A stretch of DNA of 24,491 bases from Blumeriella jaapii. Lineage: Eukaryota; Ascomycota; Leotiomycetes; Helotiales; Drepanopezizaceae. The stretch spans positions 1 through 24,491 of the forward strand of contig VWND01000059.1 of assembly GCA_009599575.1 (NCBI GenBank). The letters are read 5' to 3'. The notes below the pieces were generated by a model that did no database searches, was not told where the DNA came from, and saw only the letters and a list, made by a program, of their open reading frames with translations. Shown here piece after piece: positions 9,548-18,187 of the stretch (position 1 is its first letter; each line of letters starts with the position of its first letter). The translations under genes were made by a program, and so were the position numbers.

Positions 9548-12500
9548 ATGATAATTTTAGTCGAAATTAAAGGAGCTAAGAGCGAAATTCGTACGGAACG
9601 AGCTTTTATCGATTGCGGCGCGGAGAAAAACTGCGTAATTTAAAAGTTATTAGTTGAGTGTGAATGGAAATTAATTTAAAAACGTATTGATTTATTTACG
9701 GTTGAAGAAAGAGAAATAATTATTTACGGCACGCATACGCAATTTATTCGCGCTATTAATAATTATAGAATAATTAAAAAGATATAAAGCGATTTCGTAG
9801 CTTGCGATATAGATATTTCAGGAGTTTTATTTATTTTAGAGTTTTTTTGGTTGCGAAATATCGATCCCGTTATAAGCTTTCGAGCTAAGTCGTGGCGATA
9901 TTCAGTCGAACGCTTATAGTTTAATTTCGTTACAATTAAACGTTTTAAAAAGGAATTTAAAAGGAAGCAAGCGTTTTGTATCGTTTTGAAGAAAGCTACT
10001 GAAAAACAGTATTAATTATTTTTTAAATACGACGATTACGCCGACGTGTTTGACGATACCGCCGCGGTTATTTTAGCTTTTTATTATTTTATAAAATATC
10101 GAATAGATTTCGCGGAGGGGAAGGATTTTTTTTGGGAATCAGTTTACTTTTTGTCGGAATCTGAATTTATCGAATTGCGCGAATATTTCGATTCGAGCTT
10201 AGAAAAAGATTGGATAAAAAGATTTATTAGTTCTGCCGGCGCATCGGTAATGTTTATACCGAAAAAAAACGGGAGTTTACGATTATGCGTCGATTATAAG
10301 GGTTTAAACGTAGTTACGGTTAAAAATCGAATCTTTTTATTTTTTATAAGCGAAATTTTGGATCGTTTAAAAAGAGCTAAAATATTTATTAAGCTAGATT
10401 TTACCTGGGCGTATTATCGCCTTCGAATAAGGGAAGGAGATAAGTGGAAGATTGCGTTTCGCATTCGTTACGGATATTTCGAGTATTGCGTATTATTTTT
10501 CGGCTTTTCGAACGCATTAGCAATTTTCTAAGCGTATATTAATTAAGCTTTAGTCGGTTTAGTGGATGTTACGTGTATAATTTATTTCGATGATATTTTA
10601 ATATTTTCCGAAAATTCCGACGATTATATAAACGCGGTAAAAAAAGTTTTCGAAAGATTTCGTATTAACAAATTTTACGGAAATCTGAAAAAATGTGTTT
10701 TCGATACGAATACGGTTGAGTTTCTAGGTTTCGTCGTTATTTTTACGAGAATTAAGATGGACCCAAGGAGAATGGATAGTATTCGGAAATGGCCCCCTTT
10801 TATTACGTGGCGAAATATTTAAGTGTTTTTGGGTTTTACTAACTTTTATAGACGTTTTATTAAGAATTACGCTAAGTTTTGCCGATTTATTATAGATTTT
10901 TTAAAAGGGATGCAACGAGAAAAAATGTCGGGCCTTTTTCGTTTTTTATTCGAAGCGAAGCTCGCTTTTTTACTTTTAAAAGAAAAGTTTTGCCAAGCAT
11001 CGATTTTACGCTATTTCGATTTTCGATTAAAGATTTAAGTCGAAACAGACGTTTCGAAGTTCGCTATAGGCGGAATATTATTTTAATTGTTCGGCGAAAG
11101 TGCGGGGGCACGTTGGCATTTTATCGCGTATTATTCGAAAAAGTTTTTTTTTATAAAATAAAGATACGAGGTTTACGACGCTGAGCTAATGGTTATAGTT
11201 TACGCTTTTAAATAATAGAGCTAATATTTACGTGGCGCTTTCGACGTTATTATTATGCGTATAGATTATTACAATTTGAAATACTTTTTTACGAAGAAAC
11301 GTTTAAACGGACGCTAAGCGAAATGGGCCGACGAGCTAGCTGAATACGATTTTGCAATCGAATATAAAATAGAAGTTTTTAATTCGGCGGATGGTTTTTT
11401 CCGCCGGCCAAATTTAAAAGAAAATTTAAAAAAAGATAACGAGCAGCTGCCTACGCTGCATCGTAAGCTGAAATTAGCTTATTTGAGAAATTCTAGGGTG
11501 TTTTTTGCAATAGAAACACGCTTAAAATCGGGGCATGGATTATTTCGCGCCGATAAGTATTCGGAGCTTTTGTTGACGGGATCAGGAGGTAGAAAGTAAG
11601 CGGGAAGGAGTCAAATAAGAGGCTTTTTCGCCGGACTGTTTTTTGCTAATGTTATTGATTGCAAACAGTATATATTACGGAGCGTAGCCGCTGTGTTGTT
11701 ATAATTCGAAACGGCTAATAACGAATTAGCAGAATCGATTTATAAGATTATTTTTGAATTGCAAAGATTTGATTTTTTTGTATTACAAAGAACGTACGAA
11801 TCGGCTTCGTAAAGCAGTCGAGCCGGGTCCGAAGGATATTAGCGTATAGGCCAAGATGGATTATTACGTTACAAAGGACGTGCGTATATTCCGAATAAGA
11901 GCGCTATTAAAAGCGAGATATTAAAGATTAATTACGACGATCCGACCGCCGGCTATTAGGGCTTTCGGCGAACGTTAGAATTGGTCGAAAAAAAGTATTT
12001 CTGGCCTGGTTTACGAGGCGACGTAAAGCGTTACGTTAATACGTATGGAGAATGCTAGAGAGGCAAGCTTAGAAGGCATCGATTTTATGGCGAGTTAGCT
12101 TTTTTTTCGATTTTTACGAGATTTTGGAAAAAGATAATTATGGACTTTATTACGGGTTTATTTTTTAATAAAAGACGAGGTCGTGTTTACGATTCGATAT
12201 TTGTTATAATAGACCGATATACGAAGCTGTCGAGATATATACCGATATAAAAGACGATTTTAGCTTTAAATTTGGCTGAAATATTTATATAACACGTTTA
12301 TAAAGATTTTGGCTGTTTTAAGAGGATTATTATAAACAAAGGATTAGTTTTTATTAGTAAATTTTGGTTTTTAGTAATGTTTTATTTATAAATACGACGT
12401 CGATTAAGCACCGCTTTTTATTTTTAGACAAATGGCCAAACGGAACGTTAAAATTAAGTTTTAAAATTTTATTTTCGCACGTATTGCGATTATCGACAAA

Positions 12501-13276
12501 ACGATTGGGCTACGAAGCTTGTTTTAGCCGAGTTTACGTATAATAATTCGATATACGCTTTTACGGATTTTATTTTTTTTCGCATATTATACGGCTTTTA
12601 TTCAGAATTTGGCAGTAACGTCGAGAGCGACGTCGTAGAAGGGGGGGTACCGTCAGCGGAAAAACGAGTTAAAATATTGCAAAAAAAAAAAGAAGTATTT
12701 AGTAGAAAGCTAAGAAAAGCCAACGCGAATTACAAAAGGTTTTACGACGTTAAACACAAAAAGACTAGATTTTAAGTAGGCGATAAAGTATTATTGTCGA
12801 TTAAAAACTTTCGATAGCTGCGATTTTTTCGAAAGCTTTCAGATAAATATTTAGGGCTTTTTAAGATTAAGCGAGTTATATACGAGCACGGCCAAGCTTA
12901 TTAATTCGAGCTTTTTTCGTAATATCGTATTTACGATATTTTCCACGTTTTTTTATTAAAACTTTGGCAGGGTCGGGACGATACCGAGCCGAAGAATAGT
13001 ATAATAGAATTTTAAAAATCCGAAGAATACGAGGTCAAATTAATACAGGTTTATAAAAATACAGAAAAGGGCCGATATTATTTGGTGCGATGGAAAGGCT
13101 ATTTATTAAGCGAAGATTTTTGAGAGCTAGAAAATTATTTTACGAACGCAAAAAAGGTTGTAGAAAAATACTTGAAAAATACGACAGGTAATAGCAACGG
13201 AGCAGTAACGAATGCGCGCCGTAGAGGTAAGGAAAAGAAAATAAGAATATTTAGAAAACTTTAGAACCGCCGCTAA
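9548..13276 (+). pseudogene. pol: Element B pol: protease, RT, RNase H, integrase, chromodomain
   Basis: About 1,242 codons in one frame from ATG 9548 to TAA 13274-13276. Protease is at residues 20-26 (FIDCGAE, a DCG variant of D-S/T-G). RT runs about 180-420 with [23 protein letters not shown] at 10583-10594 and FLGFTNFYRRF. RNase H starts near 11039 with ETDVS and continues through YDAEL and NLKYFFTKK to ADGFFRRP (11416). The integrase zinc region is near 11920-12060 (both His changed to Tyr). In the core the first Asp is kept (12143-12145), the second is Asn (12335-12337), and Glu follows 35 residues later (12443-12445). The C-terminal region is near 12772-12960. The chromodomain is 13025-13174 (YEVKLIQVY, YYLVRWKGYLLSED, NAKKVVEKYL). 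More than 25 in-frame stops make it dead. Confidence 0.92.
13025..13174 (+). other. Chromodomain at the end of element B integrase
   Basis: About 50 codons at the C-terminus of pol with the chromodomain pattern: YEVKLIQVY, then YYLVRWKGYLLSEDF, a stop where Trp is expected, and ELENYFTNAKKVVEKYL. Two of the usual aromatic cage positions (Tyr, and Trp of RWKGY) are visible. In chromoviruses this domain reads methylated histone H3 to guide integration. Confidence 0.85.
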
Positions 13277-13471
13277 GCCAATTTATTTTTATCGTTATTT
13301 TTTTTTTTATCGTTATCGTTATTTTTTTTAGATTTAGGAGCAGCGGCAGGTTAAAAAGAATTAGTATCAGACGAATTCGCAGAATATTCGATTTATTTTA
13401 ATCAAGGTTTTTACGATAGCCGTAGTCGAATACTGAATTGCAGTTACGATATTTTCGTGGGAATCCAGAAT

Positions 13472-13960
13472 TTAATTTAATTGGTCAGAATGGGTCCGAG
13501 CGACGTTTTCGAGACGTCGGAGAATACGTTTTATATTAGCGTTGTTAAAAGGAGGGGCCGGCGCAGCCAAGGCTTTTAAAATAACAGCAGCCGCTAAACC
13601 GGCAGGAACGGGCGCAGTAGCAGCAGCGGCAGTTCGAGCCGCGGCGCGATTCGCACGACTTTCGATTATTATAAAAGCCGAAGCGTCACTTTTTTTTAAA
13701 CGATTTATATAGGCGTCGTAGGTGATAAAATCGATAAAGGTTTTAGCAAAAGCTTTGGCTTTGGCAGTAGGAGGAGAAAGGGCGGCAGCGGCGGTAGTAG
13801 CATCGAAACGATTTATAAAATCGTTGAGATTCGCGAGAAGTGTTTGCGCTTCGGTGGCGCGTGCGGCAGGAATTTGTAGCTAGTTAGAAGCGAATTCGAG
13901 TAGAGGTTTAGGGGATTTATAGGAAGGTATTAAGTGTGCGAAGTTTTGCAGCGGTTGCAT
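13472..13960 (-). pseudogene. Antisense frame between pol and 3' LTR, copy B (best preserved)
   Basis: It runs on the strand opposite gag-pol. ATG at 13960-13958 opens MQPLQNFAHL; TAG at codon 27 (13882-13880) interrupts it; then 135 codons are open to TAA at 13474-13472. The middle carries AKAFAKTFIDFITYDAYI, RLKKSDASAFIII and an Ala-rich block (RANRAAARTAAA..., GLAAAVILKALAAPA). The end is RILRRLENVARTHSDQLN. Predicted helical and basic; no signal peptide or membrane span is convincing and no known family is recognised. The frame and its 489-nt length are the same in C and D. The coding-strand reading of the same DNA has stops shared by all three copies. Antisense genes downstream of pol are known in some plant gypsy elements, so the layout is plausible; translation is unproven. 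Confidence 0.5.
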
Positions 13961-14249
13961 TTTACGCTGGGAAGCTCGAAAACGCAAAAGGGCAAGGAGT
14001 CCGCTGTAATGCTTTCGCGTGAAATTAGGCGGGCGCACCGAAGGCAGATAGAAGTCAAAGGTATTTTGAGAGTTCGCGGCGAACGCGGCGAGAGACAGTT
14101 GATTAAGGTAGAAAAGAGCTGACGAAAAGATAAAAATGAAAAAGAAGAAAAAGAAATTAAGCAGGAAGATAGCGGTTATTTTAAAGAAAAAGGTTTTTTT
14201 AAACGAAGATGCGAGCGCTATCGAAAACAAAAAAAACAAAATAGCAGAA

Positions 14250-14313
14250 CAGCTATAATTTACGACCAAAAGCGGAAGAAACAGTTACAATTTACGACCG
14301 AAAGCGGACGTTA
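14250..14313 (+). repeat. 32-bp tandem repeat, two units, copy B
   Basis: Units 14250-14281 (cagctataatttacgacc...) and 14282-14313 (cagttacaatttacgacc...) lie about 90 bp before the polypurine tract, at the same place as in D and C. Confidence 0.85.
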
Positions 14314-14388
14314 TTCGAAGGCGTAACGCACGTTATACACGGAAGCATACGCATAAAGAAATCAGTCGCCTTTGGGGACCAAAGGCCT

Positions 14389-14399
14389 AGAGGGGGGGG
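14389..14399 (+). other. Polypurine tract of element B
   Basis: The run agagggggggg ends three bases before the 3' LTR (14403). This is the expected site for plus-strand priming. It is the only copy whose Gs survive. Confidence 0.85.
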
Positions 14400-14402
14400 T
14401 AA

Positions 14403-14815
14403 TGTCAGGAACTAATATCACGTGTATAAGTCAGATGATCCGCCAAGACTTTTTGCTTTTTATCAACCCTCGAATAGTATTTTCTGCGGATAGGCCGTAG
14501 GGGCCGGATAGTATTATAAGAGCTGAAGATAATATTTAGGTAAAACACTTTATAAGAATGATTGCTAAAAAATCAGTTATTAAGGTTATATTGAAAAGAA
14601 TAAGAAAAAGTCGGGATAGGGGTTGGAAAAGCATATTAAATAGGGTTCGCCTGGTTTCCTGGGAAATACTTTTCTCGAGGGCTCTACCCCTTCTTTTGTA
14701 TTTATACACGCCTTCTACTAGAAATGTAGAAGATAGAGATTAGTCTGACTATCAACCCAACCTTATCTGAGCTCTATTGTTTGAATTAGTGTTTCCCTGC
14801 CTTTAAATCCTTATA
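14403..14815 (+). repeat. 3' LTR of element B, 413 bp
   Basis: It begins tgtcaggaacta and ends aaatccttata, and has the same length as the 5' LTR. Here the mutations concentrate in the inner (left) half, while the outer 170 bp are nearly intact: the mirror image of the 5' LTR. Confidence 0.96.
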
Positions 14816-14820
14816 AATCT
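14816..14820. repeat. Target-site duplication of element B, right (aatct)
   Basis: Identical to 7471-7475. Confidence 0.95.
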
Positions 14821-16635
14821 CGACGATTATACAAACGCGGTAAAAAAAGTTTTCGAAAGATTTTGTATTAATAAATTTTACGAAAATCTGAAAAAATATG
14901 CTTTTGATACGAATACGATTAAGTTTTTAGATTTCGTTATTATTTTTACGAGAATTAAAATGGACCCAAAGAAAATAAATAATATTCGGAAATAGCCTTT
15001 TTTTATTACGTAGCGAAATATTTAAATGTTTTTGAGTTTTACCAACTTTTATAAACGTTTTATTAAAAATTACGTTAAGCTTTGCCGATTTATTATAAAT
15101 TTTTTAAAAGGGATACAACGAGGAAAAATATCGGGCCTTTTTCGTTTTTTATTCGAAGCGAAGCTCGCTTTTTTATTTTTAAAAAAAAAGTTTTGTTAAG
15201 CATCGATTTTACGCTATTTCGATTTTCGATTGAAAATTTAAATCGAAACAAACGCTTCGAAATTCGCTATAGGCGGAATATTATTTTAATTATTCGACGA
15301 AAATACGGAGGCACGTTAGCATTTTATCGCGTATTATTCGAAAAAGCTTTTTTTTATAAAATAAAAATACGAGATTTACGACGCTAAGCTAATAATTATA
15401 ATTTACGCTTTTAAATAATAAAGCTAATATTTACGTAGCGCTTTCGACGTTATTATTATACGTATAAATTATTATAATTTGAAATATTTTTTTACGAAAA
15501 AACGTTTAAACGAACGCTAAGCGAAATAAGCCGACGAGCTAGCTGAATACGATTTTGCAATCGAATATAAAACAAAAGTTTTTAATCCGGCGGATGGTTT
15601 TTTCCGCCGGCTAAATTTAAAAGAAAATTTAAAAAAAAATAACGAACAGTTGCTTACGTTGCATCGTAAATTAAAATTAGCTTATTTAAAAAATTTTAGA
15701 ATATTTTCCGTAATAAAAACACGTTTAAAATCGGAGCATAAACTATTTCGCGCCGATAAATATTCGAAGCTTTTATTAACGAAATCAAAAATAAAAAACA
15801 AGCGGAGAAAAGCTAAATAAAAGGCTTTTTCGCCGGATTGTTTTTTGCTAATATTATTAATTGCAAATAATATATATTACGAAGCGTAGCCGTTGTATTA
15901 TTATAATCCGAAACGGCTAATAACGAGTTAGCAAAACCGATTTATAAAATTATTTTTAAATTGCAAAAATCTGATTTTTTTGTATTACAAAAAACGTACG
16001 AATCGGCCTCGCAAAGCAATCGAGCCGGATTCGAAAAATATTGGCGTATAAATTAAAATAAATTATTACGTTATAAAAAACGTACGTATATTTCGAATAA
16101 AAGCGTTATTAAAAGCGAAATATTAAAAATTAATTACGACGATCCGACCGCCGGCTATTAGGATTTTCGGCGAACGTTAAAATTAATTAAAAAAAAGTAT
16201 TTCTGGCTTGGTTTACGAGGCGATATAAAGCGTTACGTTAATACGTGTAGAAAATACTAGAAAAGCAAGCTTAAAAAGCACCGATTTTATAACGAATTAA
16301 CTTTTTTTTCGATTTTTACGAAACTTTAAAAAAAAATAATTATAAACTTTATTACGGATCTACTTTTTAGCAAAAAACGAAATCGTGTTTACGATTCGAT
16401 ATTCGTTATAATAAACCGATATACGAAGCTGTCGAAATATATACCGATATAAAAAACGATTTCAGCTTTAAATTTAATTAAAATATTTATATAATACGTT
16501 TACAAAAATTTTAACTGCTTTAAAAAAATTATTATAAACAAAAGGTTAGTTTTTATTAATAAATTCTAGTTTTTAATAATATTTTATTTATAAATACGAC
16601 GTCGATTAAGCACCGCTTTTTATTTTTAAACCGAT
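14821..16635 (+). pseudogene. pol: Element A pol, second piece: end of RT, RNase H, integrase to the core
   Basis: It resumes exactly where 7475 stopped, with DDYTNAVKKVFERF, then FTNFYKRF of RT. RNase H follows (start near 15240; ETN replaces ETD), with the tail NPADGFFRR near 15580-15610. Next come the integrase zinc region near 16120-16260 and the core, where the first Asp is Asn (aactttatt, near 16346) and the second is also Asn (near 16539). The piece ends in the TAFYF...TD motif just before the catalytic Glu, where C inserted; 16631-16635 is the target duplication. Numerous RIP stops. Confidence 0.88.
16631..16635. repeat. Target-site duplication of element C, left (ccgat)
   Basis: Identical to 24003-24007. 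Removing C plus one copy rejoins A's integrase core. Confidence 0.95.
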
Positions 16636-17048
16636 TGTAAAAATTGAAAGGCAGGGAAACACTAGTTCAGACAATAAAGTTCAGATAAGGTTGGGTTAAT
16701 AGTCAGACTGATTTCTACCTTTTATATTTCTAGTAAAAGGCGTGTATAAGTACAAAAGGAGGGGTGGAGCCCTCGAGAAAAATATTTTCTAGAAAACCAG
16801 GCGAATTTTATTTAATATGCTTTTTCAGCTTTTATTCCGACCTTTTTTTATTTTTTTTAATATAATTTTAATAACTGGTTTTTTAGCAATTATTTTTATA
16901 AAATGTTTTATTTAAATATTATTTCCAGCTTTTATAATACTATCCGGCCTTTACGGTCTATCCGCAAAAAATATTATTCGAAGGTTGGTAAAAAGCAAAA
17001 AATTTTGGCGGATTATTTGATTTATATACGTAATATTAATTTCTGATA
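16636..17048 (-). repeat. 3' LTR of element C, 413 bp
   Basis: On the plus strand it starts tgtaaaaattgaaaggcagg (the outer, little-mutated end) and finishes atttctgata (the inner, heavily mutated end). Confidence 0.96.
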
Positions 17049-17051
17049 TTA

Positions 17052-17063
17052 CTTTTTTTTTTA
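17052..17063 (-). other. Polypurine tract of element C (RIP-altered)
   Basis: A pyrimidine run on the plus strand (purines on the coding strand) lies three bases inside the 3' LTR, matching the G-rich tract of B. Confidence 0.7.
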
Positions 17064-17148
17064 GGCTTTTGATTTTCAAAAACGATTGATTTTTTTATGC
17101 GTATGCTTTCGTATATAGCGTGCGTTACGCTTTCGAAATAACGTACGG

Positions 17149-17212
17149 TCTTTTTCGCTTTTGATCGTGAATTATAGCTGTTTTTTCCGTTTTCGGTCGT
17201 AAATTATGGCTG
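17149..17212 (-). repeat. 32-bp tandem repeat, two units, copy C
   Basis: On the plus strand gtgaattatagctg ends at 17180 and gtaaattatggctg ends at 17212, a 32-bp period as in B and D. Confidence 0.8.
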
Positions 17213-17503
17213 TTCTGCTGTTTTGTTTTTTTTGTTTTCGGTAGCGCTTCGCATTTTCGTTAAAAAAGCTTTTTTTTTTAAAATAGCCGTTATTTTCCTG
17301 CTTAATTTTTTTTTTTTTTTTTTTTTATTTTTATTTTTTCGTCAGCTTTTTTTTATTTTAATTAATTGCTTTTCGCCGCGTTCGCCGCGAACTTTTAAAA
17401 TACTTTTAATTTTTATTTGCTTTCGGTGCGTTCGTCTGATTTTACGCGAAAGTATTATAACGGATTTTTTGCTTTTTTGCGTTTTCGAGCTTTTTAGCGT
17501 AAA

Positions 17504-17992
17504 ATATAACCGTTGCAAAGCTTCGTATATTTAATGTTTTTTTGTAAATTTTTTAGATTTTTATTCGAATTCGCTTTTAATTAGCTATAAGTTTTTGCCG
17601 TACGCGTTATCGAGGCGCAAACTTTTTTCGCGGGTTTTAACGATTTTATAAATCGTTTCGATGCTGCTATCGCCGCTGCCGCTTTTTTTTTTTTTATTGC
17701 CGAAGCCAAAGCTTTTGCTAAAACTTTTATCGATTTTATTATTTACGACGTTTATATAAATCGTTTAAAAAAAAGTAACGTTTCGGCTTTTATAATAATC
17801 GGAAATCGTACGAATCGCGCCGCGGTTCGGACTGCCGCTGCTGCTGCTGCGTCCGTTTTTGCCGGTTTAGCGGCTGCTGTTATTTTAAAAGCTTTAGCTG
17901 CGCCGGCCTTTTTTTTTAACGACGCTAATATAAAACGTATTTTCCGTCGTTTCGAAAACGTCGCTCGGATTTATTTTAATTAATTAAATTAA
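17504..17992 (+). pseudogene. Antisense frame between pol and 3' LTR, copy C (plus strand)
   Basis: 489 nt on the strand opposite C's gag-pol, with no net indel against B or D. The start position is ATA (17504-17506). Codon 2 is TAA (CAA in B and D) and codon 27 is TAG (17582-17584). Two TAA codons come near the end: a CAA-to-TAA change at 17981-17983 and the shared final TAA at 17990-17992. In between, AEAKAFAKTFIDFIIYDVYI and the Ala-rich block NRAAVRTAAAAASVFAGLAA are readable. Same cautions as for copy B. Confidence 0.45.
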
Positions 17993-18187
17993 ATTTTGGA
18001 TTTTTACGAAAATATTATAATTGCAATTTAGCATTCGATTACGGTTATTATAAAAGTTTTAATTAAAATAAATCGAATATTTTGCGAATTCGTTTAGTAT
18101 TAATTTTTTTTAATTTGCCGCTGCTTTTAAATCTGAAAAAAATAGCGATAAAAATAAAAAAAAAAATAACGATAAAAATAAATTGGT

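Larger units (their letters stand above)
7476..14815 (+). mobile_element. Element B: complete 7,340-bp chromovirus inserted in element A
   Basis: Two 413-bp LTRs in direct orientation flank gag, pol and a 3' intergenic stretch, with a perfect 5-bp duplication (aatct). B is the least mutated copy. It keeps many Gs lost elsewhere (for example runs of 7-8 G) but has lost Cs on its coding strand. It is the best guide to the family's structure. The stretch 13277-13471, after pol, is T-rich and non-coding; 13961-14249 is purine-rich and shows no conserved frame. Confidence 0.97.

Noticed and set aside
10879..11184. 101-codon frame overlapping RT/RNase H in B, with matches at 15082-15387 and 20281-20586 (minus)
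   Set aside because: It is an alternative frame over the conserved RT/RNase H coding sequence. It recurs in all copies because that region has few stops in this frame; the true pol frame shows the domain motifs.
13934..14122. 62-codon plus-strand frame after pol in B
   Set aside because: In D the same DNA carries a 4-nt length change and stops, so it is not kept. It overlaps the antisense frame region and is Arg/Glu-rich from purine composition.
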